64,000 bases of DNA, taken from NCBI GenBank assembly GCA_038087015.1, contig JASBNA010000039.1, forward strand, positions 62,001-126,000, read 5' to 3'. Positions 23,877 to 34,183 of the stretch are shown one piece after another. The stretch's first letter is position 1; every line of letters begins with the position of its first letter. Source of the stretch: Cerrena zonata. Its lineage: Eukaryota; Basidiomycota; Agaricomycetes; Polyporales; Cerrenaceae. A program made the translations under genes and the position numbers. The notes beneath the pieces are model-generated. The model was not told the DNA's origin, searched no databases, and worked only from the letters and a program-made list of their open reading frames with translations.

Positions 23877-25389
23877 ATGTCAACATTAACACAAGAAGAT
23901 GCCGATGCGCTGGAAGCTTACGGTCTCTCCATGGTACAGACCCTTGTGGCTCTTATCGTCGAAACAGTCTTTTATAGTGAGTGATTATCATCATAGAAGC
24001 CACGCAACATACTAAATGGTCTTTGTAAAGCTTTATACCTCGTCTGTTTGATTGTAGCTGCAAGAATCTTATTGTGCGTTCTTCTAGTACTTTCTATGAC
24101 GCTATTGACGAGGAAAAACTGTTTTTCAGGTTTAAACGTCGCTCGAAAGCTACCATCGCGATGTTTATAGTTATCTTCACTATGTTCCTCCTAGATACAG
24201 CGAAATTCATCATCGACATTTACAATGTTGTTCACACGATAACCTTGGTTCTTAGCCGGAATTCAAGTATATCATTTGCCCATAGGTATATGCTAACCAG
24301 GAATCTCCCATGGGCGATGTCAGACTTACTATATGCATTCATAGTAAGATAATATCACTGTATGTCAGCCCATCAAATATGATCTGACGTTACGCTTTAC
24401 AGTTTTGCCTTGGTGACATTGTTAGCTTTTGGAGAGCGTACGCATTTTGGAGCCATGGCAAGGGACGATGGATGATGGCCATCCCAGCCATTCCTATGAT
24501 CGGCACATTCGGTATGTCGCGCTCCTTGTTTTCAGACATATGCTTAACTGCCACTCAGTGACTTCTGGAATTGTCTCCTTCTGCGATGCCGAGTACCTAA
24601 AGATCGTGCCAATTGATCACACCTATCCGTCTATATGCTATAATACAAATATAGAGTTGACACTATATGCCATGGCATTGCTCACCACAGCTTTCTCCAC
24701 CCTCTTGATCTTCTACAAGACTTGGTGAGCTTAGCTACTTGACCCGCCATTCTGACTAGTGTTCACGCAACTTAGGCTTTATCGTCGAGATATTCGCTCA
24801 GTTTTGAGCGGATCTCAGCAAAGCACTCGTACTGAGAGATTGATGCTAGTCCTCATCGAATCCGGAGCTATCTACTTCATCTTATGTGTGAGTAAAATGC
24901 CTAGCAGCTTCTCCTTGTCTGTCTAACACGCCATCGCAGTTGGCATTCCTCATAGGCAGTACTGCGAAAGTGGAAAATGCGATCTACGGGAGATATTCCA
25001 GTTCCTTTATAGGCACAATCTGGGTTTATGCGATAGGCCAGGTACTGGTACGTTTCTATCATGGCTATGACATGGGACATAGGCTGATCTCTAGGCAACA
25101 CAAGGGTATATTCCCTGCGCTTACGGTGATCATTGTTCATTCAAAGTCATCATATCTCAATCAGACGATGGTTGAGACCTCCCCTCAAGTTGGTGCGAGG
25201 ATAGACTTCGCAACATTACGACAGTCGCCTACCGCCGTGCATGCCATTGAGATCGGGGTCCATACGGTTCACGAGATGTATGGCATGAACAGAAGTACTC
25301 CGAGTCTCATTGCTGAGACGAAACGGACTATAAATGAGTCTGCCAGTCCGAAAGGGCTAAGGGAAGATGAAGGCCCTTTCCGTGTCTGA
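23877..25389 (+). CDS. Seven-transmembrane fungal membrane protein (GPCR-like, function unknown)
   Basis: Spliced exons give MSTLTQEDADALEAYGLSMVQTLVALIVETVFYTLYLVCLIVAARILL, then KRRSKATIAMFIVIFTMFLLDTAKFIIDIYNVV, PWAMSDLLYAF-FCLGDIVSFWRAYAFW, RWMMAIPAIPMIGTF, LYAMALLTTAFSTLLIFYKTW, TERLMLVLIESGAIYFILCLAFLIG, and a last helix before GIFPALTVIIVHSKSS. That is seven hydrophobic segments with a cytoplasmic tail. The short extracellular N-terminus, basic loop after helix 1 and pattern ERLMLVLIESG are common to a very large mushroom-specific family of seven-helix proteins of unknown ligand. The first intron follows TVFY and the second follows ILL. Start 23877 is the first ATG in frame with the conserved ALEAYGLS opening. 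It is intact to the stop at 25389. Confidence 0.72.
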
Positions 25390-25895
25390 AATCGGAGCTC
25401 GGTGTCGCCTGTCGCGCTAGTGATGGTATCTCCATTATGCATAGAGATATAGAAATATACGACACGGACGTGACTTTATGTATTATAGAAAACTCTGGAC
25501 ACTTCTTCACGGGGACTCCAATGGTGTGCTGTTGTGTATACACTATCAAGTTCGCCCTCAGGCTCGACTCGCCGCGGAATATACCTATTCATTATTTACA
25601 TAACTATTAAACTAATGAGTTCCGTGGTTTCGGCTCCGGCGTTACTAGTCTCTTCCTCTCATCTTCCATGCCCGACGTCTGTCTTATGTCTAATGAGTAT
25701 AACAAATGAAGACTAGGTTAAGTATAAAGCTCGAAAGAAATTAGAGACCTGCCTGGCACCTGCAGCCCTTGGCGTGTTCTTGGCAACATGGGCGGCAAGA
25801 GGTAACACCGCTTGAGTACTTATACCACCCCCGGGTATCCTTCTCTTTGCCAATTCATCCTTCACCTTCCCTTTCCGTACTTTCTCGTTAGCAAG
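25390..25895. other. Intergenic, no gene seen
   Basis: It holds the 3' end of the seven-helix gene and the promoter of the exchanger gene. No coding signal was found. Confidence 0.5.
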
Positions 25896-28209
25896 ATGGC
25901 CCCAAACGGTGCCGACGTGGAAAAGCAGGAGCCCAAAGCATCAACTTCCATGTCCGATACTGAACTTGGGTATGTTACATGCACTTTGGGGAAGGTACCG
26001 ATCTATAGCATACTCTATAGCGAAACAATACACTCAAATGGCCATGATACAACCGTCCCCCAAGGCCAACTGCATCCTCATCTTCACCTCAAATACTATG
26101 CTACAAGACAGAGGCGTTTCTGGCGGCGGTTGCGAGGGAAAGATAGACCAAGAGTGCCTAGCTGGCTAGAAAGTGGAAAGAATATTGCCACTTCCTCGTG
26201 TACGTCGCATTTCTTCCGCTTTATCTCTGTATTGTGTCATATTTCACTCCCTTAGACTTGAATATCTTGTTTGTATGTCTCCCACTGGCCTGGGTATGGC
26301 ATTTCAAAAGTCATGCAGACCGCGAGTCGACTGTGTTTACCGATCGTGCCACCTTCGCTTGTAAGTCCGTTCTTGTCAAAATATATTTTACTTATCAATA
26401 AAGTGCAAAATACTGTCAGTATGTTTCCTGTCAATTATTCCTCTTGAGAAAATGTTCGACTGGGGTGGGGAGCAAATGGCCCTTTACTTAGGGAAGGACT
26501 TGGGTGACCTAGTCATCATCACTCTCAATAAGTAAGACCCCCAGTTCGAGGTGTAAGATCCGACTCCCGAGCTAATCCCTCTATTCAGCGCTGTAGAAGC
26601 GACTCTTGCTATCATTCTTCTAGCCCACTGCGAGTAAGTGCTTCGCCCGACATTAGGCTTTTTACCCACGTCTGACCGTGATAGGCTCCGGATTCTCCAA
26701 TCAACTCTTGTCGGTATGTATCTGCACCGGTCTCAGTCCATGATGTAATAACACGTTCATCGCTCCGTCTAACCACTGGACACTCTAAAAATAGGCGTCG
26801 TTATTCTTCACCTTCTCCTCATTCCCGGAACAGCCTTCCTAGCTGGTGGTGCACAAATATGGGAACAGAATTTGCATCCTCATCCAACACAGCTGAACCA
26901 TTCACTTCTGATCATTGGGTATGTATGGCAGCTTAGACTGATGAATGTGTTTGGTGGTTGACCATCATTTCGTGATGTAGCGTACTTGCAATCCTCCTCC
27001 CAACAGCGTTTTTCGCGGCTCTTGATCGTGGCGCTCTCGGTGTCTCATCGACAGGCACCTCCATCGTCGCAGGTCCACTGCTCTCCGACTCTGTCCGTGA
27101 TCAACTACTGCGTATGAGCAGAGGTGTGGCCGTTATTCTTCTGCTCGTGTGAGTCCTCGTTATCCTTCAATCACCGGAATATGAAATACTCAGTTTACAA
27201 ATAGCTACATTGCCTCTCGTATTTTCCTCGCCAACCCACCCGGTGAGGATAATGCGCTCGTCGTCTCGCCTAGTGCTCCTCAGGCACTAAAAGATGAAGA
27301 ACACCATCTCACACAAGCGGAACCCGAGGTCGGCCCATGGGCATGCATGTTAATGCTCGCCATCACCGTCGGCTTAATGGGGGCAACAGCTGAATGGGTA
27401 ATGGTATCATTAATCCCTCAGACCGATCTCTTATCTTAACGCCTCTACTTAAACCCTTGCAGCTCGTCGAAAGCATCGAATTTGTCCGTGAAGAAGGAGG
27501 TATCCAAGACGAGTGGTTCGGTCTCATCCTCCTTCCCGTCGTTTCTTTCTCTGCGGACGGCGTAGTCGCCCTTGTGTATTTCTGCCGTTCTGTGGTCAAC
27601 CATTTCCTTGGGAGGAAGACGATGGCACCTCAGCAGTTGGCCAAGGCGCGTGCGATTGATTTGAGTATCCAGTTTACCCTGTTCTGGATGCCGTTCCTCG
27701 TGCTTTTGGCTTGGTGGATCGGTAAACCGCTGCATTTGATGTTTGGTGGGTGTTTCATTTCTTATATACTGGAGTATCGTGCGAGCATGATGACTGAATC
27801 ATATTTTGACAGATTACTTTGAGCTGGCTCTCCTACTCGGTGCTTGTTTCTTGGTCAATTACGTCACTGCCGATTCAAAAACCAACTGGGTTGAGGTAAG
27901 TATTTACCTCTCATTAATCATCGGAAAGCTAAGTGTCGGATCTATTAGGGTTTGATCATGGTCGCGTTCTACCTCATGATTGTAAGTCTGCATCCTTCTT
28001 TATTAATACATTCCCATAATTTACATCCTTGTTTTAAGGCCGTCGTCGCATGGTTCTACTCTGGTCAACCTGAACAAGAAATCATGCTTGCCTGTGGCGA
28101 AAGCGTCGCCCAATTCATTGCCTCTGGTGGCGAAGAAGGGGGTGAATCCACCGTCGAAGCATCAGAAGCTGCCCTACGTACATTCGCCAAAATCGTCAAG
28201 CTCTATTAA
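25896..28209 (+). CDS. Vacuolar-type Ca2+(cation)/H+ exchanger, CAX family
   Basis: An integral membrane antiporter of the Ca2+:cation antiporter superfamily, expected in the vacuolar membrane to load Ca2+ in exchange for protons. The two inverted alpha-repeats are visible: the first with GDLVIITLNNAVEATLAIILL and VGVVILHLLLIPGTAFLAGG, the second with GLMGATAEWLVESIEFV, WFGLILLPVVSFSADGVVAL and LFWMPFLVLLAWW. The acidic residues in NNAVEAT and GATAEW hold the positions of the cation-binding glutamates of the family, although the second motif departs from the usual GN-x-x-E. A cytosolic, Ser/Thr-rich N-terminus starts MAPNGADVEKQEPKAS. Splicing is dense, with about ten introns; the first two were not resolved with certainty. 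The C-terminal YLMIAVVAWFYSG helix and acidic tail end at 28209. Confidence 0.8.
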
Positions 28210-28332
28210 GATTTTCTGTCCTTTGACGATGTGGACGTTGTAATTTTCCATGTTATACATGCATTCGGCTTCATTGACAATCAGCCCCTGGTTTGCAATC
28301 ACATTACCTGAATACGAATACACATACAGATA

Positions 28333-28361
28333 TCAATGATATCACTATTACCACTAGCAAG
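28333..28361 (+). repeat. Direct repeat, copy 1 (29 nt)
   Basis: Core CACTATTACCACTA with flanks TCAATGATAT and GCAAG. The second copy at 29196-29224 differs at two positions only, both transitions. Each copy lies in the 3' flank of a gene on a different strand, about 860 bp apart. Confidence 0.7.
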
Positions 28362-28639
28362 CATACTCGGACCTATGTAGATACCGTGCATTTTCATAAT
28401 TACCTATTGACGCTTCCAATGCATCCCATTTATCTCAGCCTTATCAAGCGTTCACGCAAGCCTTCTCTGCATGTACGTCTTCGCATTCTTCATCTGGTGC
28501 CACTCAAAGATACGAAAGAAACCCCAGCTCACTGTCGACTTCCTAATCAGGGGTTTCGGTATCCCAAGTAGCAAGATGACGCGTTGGAAGGCCATTCAAA
28601 TTTCTTGACTGAGAGGATAAGATGTTCCAAGGGCTCTCC

Positions 28640-28657
28640 GGGGGGGAGGGGGGGGGG
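28640..28657 (+). repeat. G-rich tract (18 bases, one A)
   Basis: Seven G, one A and ten G in a row, in non-coding DNA. Such a tract is prone to sequencing length error and can form a quadruplex; neither is shown. Confidence 0.6.
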
Positions 28658-29195
28658 TGATGGTGTTCTTTGCGTAACGAGATCTAATAAGGAGGACTTG
28701 ATTGAAAACTTACAAACACATTCAAGAGGACTTGGTTGTAACAGTCCAAGTCAGTTACATAATGGAGTGAGGCAGAATATACGGTGCCTTCCCACTGCCG
28801 TGACTAATACTCTCCACATATCGTTGCCATAATCATGGCCCAACATATTTTGTCTTATAGATTCGTATGTCTCCCTTTTCAATTGACGTCGCGTTCATTG
28901 CTTGATACCGCTCAGTAGCTCACTCCTCGTTCTCGGCTTTTCTAACCCTAGATATTGTGCCAAAGCCCAGATGAGGATCTATTTCGAGTGAGCACGCCCC
29001 GGACGCGACACTTACTCAATACGTTAGATCGTGACCCTTGTTGACTAGAAGACTATAGACTAAGGTAATGCAAAAAAACCCTCGAAACGTACAATTTTCA
29101 ATGCGTCTTGGCATGCTCTATGTAGCAGACTTCTTCGTTGCCTTCATAAATTACATTTTTCGTTCACGGACTCAATATCTAATATGAGAACTACG

Positions 29196-29224
29196 TCAAT
29201 GACATCACTATTACCACTAACAAG
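29196..29224 (+). repeat. Direct repeat, copy 2 (29 nt)
   Basis: Same orientation as the copy at 28333-28361, with 27 of 29 positions identical. It ends 50 bp before the stop codon of the methyltransferase gene. Confidence 0.7.
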
Positions 29225-29273
29225 GATCGTTATAATTACCCTCTCGCTATTTCTCATGGACAATTCATTTCCT

Positions 29274-30143
29274 TCAGGCCTTTTTCACATATTTACCAAT
29301 CCGATGATGGAATAAATGTCCCTCGGGCTCGTCCTCCTGCCGTTTCGATTCCTTCTCCGCCCAAAAGGGCATTGCGTCGATCCACAGATGTGTCGGACGA
29401 TCGATACAACATCCATCGAAAAACTTCTTCCAAAGAGGCGTCCAGAACCATTGCCACCAGGCAACATCTTCCCTTGGGCTCTGAACATGTTCGTAGTACA
29501 CGAACGTTCCTCCGGGTTTCAAAACACGTTCGAAGAGTGATTCGCAAACCTCTTTAGGGGACGGGATAGAACAAAGAGTAAGAACAGCGACTATTGAATC
29601 GACCGCATTTTCGCCTCCCAATGCGGAATTGATGAGGTTGGTGTCTTGGGCGCCGTATGAGAGGATGAGCAGTTTGCCGTTGGCTTCTGTGAAGCCGTGT
29701 TCTGCTGCGTGTTTTCGGATCTCGTCGTGCATCAAAACGTTAGGCTCGAGAGGGACGTATTTGGTAACTCTTTCGGCTTGGAGGTATTTTGCAGTATGCC
29801 CGTAGCCTACATATAGTTGTATATCTTTAATTCAAATATGTCCATGGAAGTTAGTCGTCCGTAAAAACTGACCTGCGCCAACATCCAGTACAACACCGTG
29901 TGCATTTGGTGTTATGAGGGCTTCTTTAATACCTTGGGTATTTTCATCAATGCCGGGACCGAACTGGGACCAAACATGGACCATGAAGACACGGGAGAGT
30001 GCATGAGGACGTAGAAGCAGGGACGGGCTACGTAAAACTGCCCGGCAGGTGGGTAATATGGCAATAGATGTGGCGAAATACAACTGATGCAGAATACCTA
30101 GTTTGTCTGATAAGTTCATGGCTTCTGCTGAGTAGAAGTCCAA
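29274..30143 (-). CDS. Class I SAM-dependent methyltransferase
   Basis: Two exons. The intron joins VLDVGAG to YGHTAKYLQ, recreating motif I (DVGAGYG), the SAM-binding glycine loop. Motif II follows at YVPLEPNVLM, then the post-motif DSIVAVLTLCSIPSPKEVCESLFERVLKPGGTFVYYEHVQS, a textbook Methyltransf_11/25 order. The C-terminal part (WWQWFWTPLWKKFFDGCCIDRPTHLWIDAMPFW) resembles METTL7-like small-molecule or lipid methyltransferases. The N-terminus (LHQLYFATSIAILPTCRAVL) is hydrophobic and may anchor it to a membrane, as in METTL7. The substrate cannot be assigned. Start 30143 (MDFYSAEAMNLSDK) was taken, and Met at 30119 is an alternative. It is divergent from AUR1, with 541 bp between start codons. 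Confidence 0.8.
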
Positions 30144-30684
30144 TTTCCGTGTAAGGGTAGTTGTGGTACAGAACCAAGGATCAAGATCTCATATCGTACA
30201 ACGGATTGGTCATTGTAAATTGAATTCCTCGTCACCTCTGCCCGTAGGTTGACAGTGTGGGAGCAGCGCAGCGCAGAAAAGCTGATACAGGTACAGTAAA
30301 AAGACATATAAAACGCAGTACTGCGTATAATATGTAACGTTGGGAAAACACATCGTGGTATGAGCGAAAGAGACCCGAACAGCAAAATTATTTCTTACCT
30401 TTCGGAGCTGATTAGCAAGCGCCTATTACACATCCGTGCAAGATCTGCAAGCGGAGTTGGGCAGCGTTTCTTTCCCCACCACCTCATCACCCCCTTCTTC
30501 ACGACCACGGTAGTTCGAGACGGCGGAGACGTTCTGTTTGTGTGTTAGGGACTAGGAGGTGAGTATTGTAACCATATTCTCCATGTAAAAGGCTCATTCA
30601 GTTGCATGTTCCTCCAAAGACAGAAGTCAGCGGGTGTAACGGTTGTGCAAGGCTTCTCTATAGTTTCCAACCCGAACTTCGAAC

Positions 30685-32064
30685 ATGGCAGTGGGACTCG
30701 CCCTTTCTCGGACGTTCAAGTTCATATGGACAGCTCTTCTAGCAGCAGTGGCGAGACTAGACAAGTCATTCTCCCCCAGTGACACCATAAACCGACTGCA
30801 GCAACATACATTCACGCTCTCGGACTCTATTTATGTCTTCCACCTCGCCCTCGCTACCTTCTGGATCACTATAATGCAATCTCCTGGTTTCCCGTTGAAG
30901 CTCATGATACCCATACTCTACACCATCGCTCTACTCATACCATTTACTTGCCAATTCTTCATACCGGCGACACCCGTGTTTGCCTGGCTCCTCACTTTCT
31001 ACACCTCACGCTTCATCCCGGACGAATATCGTCCAACACCAAGTGTAATTCTTCTGCCTACGTTAGAGTCCGTTCTATACGGCGCGAACATCTCAGATAT
31101 TCTAACAAGGTGGACACATCCATTATTGGACATCTTGGCATGGATTCCATACGGTGTCGTGCACTTCACCTTCCCGTTCGTCGTCGCTGCCTTCTTCTGG
31201 TTATTCCGACCAAAACAGGTCCTCAACCAATGGGCCCGGATCTTCGGGTACCTCAATCTCGTCGGTGTCCTCATCCAAATTCTAGTCCCTTGCGCACCCC
31301 CATGGTATGAGGTCATTTACGGATTGACACCTGCCAACTACTCCGTCAAAGGCTCTGCAGCCGGCCTTGCTCGGATTGACAAGCTATTCCACTCTAACGG
31401 ATACACGGTCACATTCTCCAACTCTCCCGTCGTCTTTGGTGCTTTCCCATCATTGCATTCTGCCAATGCGACAATCACAGCCCTTTTCCTCTCCCACTTC
31501 TTCCCGCATACCACCAAGTTCGTTTGGGCATATGCTTCCGTCCTCTATTGGGCGACTATGTACCTCACACATCACTACCTGATCGATGTCGTTGGTGGAT
31601 CATGTCTTGCAGTATTCTTCTTCCATGTTCTGCTCCCAGACGAACTTAAAGGTCCTTTGGCTACCGCGTACCCGCCAAACCTTAACCCTATCAACGGTGG
31701 GCGCTCGAAATATGAGATCTACGACTTGGAAGAACCTAGACCTCATACACGGGGAGGTAGAACAGGAAACGGTGCCATCATGAGGGATGCAGCGGATTAT
31801 GGTTTGGAAGATATCTCTGATAGAGAATCAGATGAAGAGGAGTTGGATATCACCTTTCGATCACCTGTCGTCCCCGGCATCCCCGGATCCGCTGCGCCCA
31901 CAACGAAACAAGGACCCCAGTCAGCAGTGAAGAAAAGCCATCGGCACACGGCCAGTATTGCGAGTTTGATCAGAGCGGAAGAACGTGCAGAGGATGGGTG
32001 GAGTCCGATAGGTAGCTCGTTCAAGCTTCCACCTGTTCCCACACGAGCGGATCGAGAGGTATAG
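30685..32064 (+). CDS. AUR1: Inositol phosphorylceramide synthase catalytic subunit
   Basis: This enzyme transfers phosphoinositol from phosphatidylinositol to ceramide in the Golgi; it is essential in fungi and is the target of aureobasidin A. It is a single exon of 459 residues. Several membrane helices precede the core motifs GYLNLVGVLIQILVPCAPPW, SVKGSAAGLARIDKLF, then FGAFPSLHSANATI and TMYLTHHYLIDVVGG. The last two are the PAP2-like catalytic motifs, with His258, His297 and Asp301 in the expected arrangement. The His-Phe pair at 160-161 (PYGVVHFTFPF) corresponds by alignment to the yeast positions where substitutions give aureobasidin resistance; here they are the sensitive-type residues. 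The long hydrophilic C-terminus (after about 320) is rich in acidic and Ser residues and is presumably cytosolic. Intronless structure is unusual beside its heavily spliced neighbours. Confidence 0.95.
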   Translation: MAVGLALSRTFKFIWTALLAAVARLDKSFSPSDTINRLQQHTFTLSDSIYVFHLALATFWITIMQSPGFPLKLMIPILYTIALLIPFTCQFFIPATPVFAWLLTFYTSRFIPDEYRPTPSVILLPTLESVLYGANISDILTRWTHPLLDILAWIPYGVVHFTFPFVVAAFFWLFRPKQVLNQWARIFGYLNLVGVLIQILVPCAPPWYEVIYGLTPANYSVKGSAAGLARIDKLFHSNGYTVTFSNSPVVFGAFPSLHSANATITALFLSHFFPHTTKFVWAYASVLYWATMYLTHHYLIDVVGGSCLAVFFFHVLLPDELKGPLATAYPPNLNPINGGRSKYEIYDLEEPRPHTRGGRTGNGAIMRDAADYGLEDISDRESDEEELDITFRSPVVPGIPGSAAPTTKQGPQSAVKKSHRHTASIASLIRAEERAEDGWSPIGSSFKLPPVPTRADREV

Positions 32065-33019
32065 GAATGAAATGATATATTGGGGGAGTGGGGCCTCATT
32101 TGAGTTCAAATTGGTGCCATTAGAGTTGAGTTGTGGGTAGAATGGTGACAGTCGTCAATTGTCGTTTTCTCGCTCGTATATAGGCATGTGTTGTTTATTA
32201 TCGTTCTCTGTATTTATCGGGTGTAATAATCTTTCGTTGACTCATCTCCCCTTCTAGCTTTCTAGTCTCTTCTCTTCTCTCTCCTCCACCGTTCAGTCAC
32301 TCAGTATATTGTCATATAGCCATACACACGCTCCTTTTCCTCCATCGATGATACCACATCTCTACCCCAACCACATCCATAAATTTCCGAGCAGTCCCAT
32401 ATGTTGTTAATTCTCGAATTTTACACGCTGTGCGCGTTTCCGCTCTGTATTCCAACCTCCCCTCCTTTTTCGATCTCTCAGTCTTGGAGGTCTGTATAAA
32501 GTGTATTCAATTTCATCACATTGCCCGACATCGAGGCGCCGCCATATTCAATCGACTTTTTTTAGTCCAATTCACTGTGACGATACTCACAGTCGGCGTC
32601 AGAAACGTAAGTATGTACAACCCGACTATTTGTTTCATCCAAAGCTCTAATCAAACTCTTTCTGAGATTTTAGACTAACGGTGGTGCTACTATTGCGTTC
32701 AAAGACATAAAAAGAACGGAATTAGCTTGTTAACAAGTCAGTAGGTAAGGACTTCATGTTCCTTCTGCTTTATTATCGGTTTTTGGTTACGATTGAATCT
32801 GCTACGAACTACTAATAGCTATTTACGCCAAGTCCAGGGTTAACTAGTTTGAGGCCCAACATGAGTATGACCAAACTTCGACGGCGAGTGGTCTGCTAAA
32901 GCTGAGAAGCGCATATATCGATAGGTATAAAGGAGGTGCGTTTTGACGACTCAGAACTTCATCAGTTTACCTCCTGTACTTGCAACCGACCTTCTCAACG
33001 CGATCTGCCCATCACCGTT
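32065..33019. other. Intergenic, possible relic exons only
   Basis: This is the 3' flank of AUR1 and the upstream DNA of a possible small secreted peptide gene. Around 32607-32675 a GT...AG stretch resembles the intron-like stretch downstream of that peptide (33184-33245), suggesting a decayed relative. Confidence 0.4.
32926..32933 (+). promoter_or_regulatory. TATA-box-like element
   Basis: TATAAAGG lies about 95 bp before the ATG at 33020, a plausible TATA position for a short 5' leader. It supports, but does not prove, that the small open frame is expressed. Confidence 0.4.
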
Positions 33020-33160
33020 ATGCGTTTCATCACCTTCACCTCTATCTTTACTCTCATTGCAGTTACTTTGGTTGCTCCTACGCCCGACCCTGACTGTCGC
33101 GGTATATCTATGTGCAAACGCGATGCAGACGTGACTCGCGATGCGGCTGTGGTCGCATAA
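33020..33160 (+). CDS. Possible small secreted peptide (46 aa)
   Basis: MRFITFTSIFTLIAVTLVAPTP is a good signal peptide with a likely cut after the VTLVA region. The remainder (DPDCRGISMCKRD then ADVTRDAAVVA) has two cysteines and one KR dibasic site. An intron-like sequence begins just after the stop. The size and layout suit a small secreted protein of mushrooms, but it is too short for certainty and no family is recognised. It is not a mating pheromone precursor: the end AVVA lacks the CaaX cysteine. Confidence 0.4.
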   Translation: MRFITFTSIFTLIAVTLVAPTPDPDCRGISMCKRDADVTRDAAVVA

Positions 33161-33440
33161 ATCTTGGCAGGATGGAAACGATATGTAAGTACCATCTGTT
33201 TGTCTCATCCAAAACTCCATCGAGCTCACATAAACATGAGCTTAGAGAGTTGAGAATTTATATCGCCGAAATGAGGTTATAGGTATGACCAACGACACGC
33301 GTTAATAACTGTGCTGTCGGGAATTTTAACAGGCAGAAGAAAATCATAAACATATACGGACACAGTTGTTACTCTCGAGATTGTAGAATGATGACGATCT
33401 TTACTATCTAACAGCTATCGGAAATCCCTTAGCAGAACCT

Positions 33441-34049
33441 CTACAAAGTACATGTCATCCAGAATGTATCCGAATCAGCATCATCTACAGTCACTATCTC
33501 AAACCCAACGGATCTATATAATGCGACACCAGCTTCATTTCCCCTGCGACCCTTCAACGCCAATGTCAGCTCAGTTTTCTTTTCGCCATGTAACCCTCCT
33601 TCCCGTCTCCTTTTAACCCATTCAATCCCTTCTTTCAACAACCTCTTGCCGACCCCTTTCCCTCGATGTTCAGGATGTACCCACATTCCGAATACAGCAT
33701 ATATGTTGTGCGTCTCTGCGATAGGTAATTCTGCGATAGGCAACCCGGTATCCGATACTTCTTCCGGTGCAATCATTGTCACTGTTCCAACCCAATCCCC
33801 ATTTATTCCTCCAACCCTTCCATGATTTGAGTCGTTGTCAGCTCTACGGGCTATGATAATCGCTTTATTCCCGGAGCTTAAACGCTCTCGCCACGTTTCT
33901 TCCGAAAATGCTAGCTCGCACTCGTAGGTGTACATAGAGGAAAAGCAGTGCTGATCGGTTTGGAGAGCGAGAAGACGAAGAGATCGGTAGCTGATCACGT
34001 CCTCTGCAGTTGGAGGGACTGAGGTTACGAACACTTGGTAAGAAGACAT
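33441..34049 (-). CDS. GNAT-family N-acetyltransferase
   Basis: A single exon of 202 residues. Motif A of the GNAT fold is clear: YAVFGMWVHPEHRGKGVGKRLLKEGIEW, with R-G-K-G-V-G forming the acetyl-CoA pyrophosphate loop. Motif B follows as GNEAGVALYRSVGFEIV, also typical. The N-terminal part has the usual YRSLRLLALQTD helix. The acceptor substrate is unknown; this sequence type is often annotated as a general GNAT acting on small amines or protein N-termini. An internal near-duplication, LPIAE-LPIAE, arises from a 15-nt tandem repeat at about 33720-33750. It is flanked by the small peptide gene and a convergently placed F-box gene, with no sign of an operon-like relation. Confidence 0.85.
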   Translation of the reverse strand: MSSYQVFVTSVPPTAEDVISYRSLRLLALQTDQHCFSSMYTYECELAFSEETWRERLSSGNKAIIIARRADNDSNHGRVGGINGDWVGTVTMIAPEEVSDTGLPIAELPIAETHNIYAVFGMWVHPEHRGKGVGKRLLKEGIEWVKRRREGGLHGEKKTELTLALKGRRGNEAGVALYRSVGFEIVTVDDADSDTFWMTCTL

Positions 34050-34183
34050 CTGGGTGGACTAAGAATGCGGTAGTGGAAGTTAGAAGGAAAGAGCTATATA
34101 GGTCGAGCTATGAGCGTTGATACAGGGTAAGACAGATATTGATCTATGGCGATGTATATATGATGTTCCACCTACATTCTTTG

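Larger units (their letters stand above)
28210..29273. other. Intergenic region between two 3' ends
   Basis: About 1 kb between the exchanger (rightward) and the methyltransferase (leftward), both of which end here. No coding exons seen. It holds a 29-nt direct repeat (27 of 29 identical) and an 18-base G-rich tract. Confidence 0.55.

Noticed and set aside
33020..33160. Mating pheromone precursor
   Set aside because: The end AVVA resembles a CaaX box by its last residues, but the required cysteine is missing.
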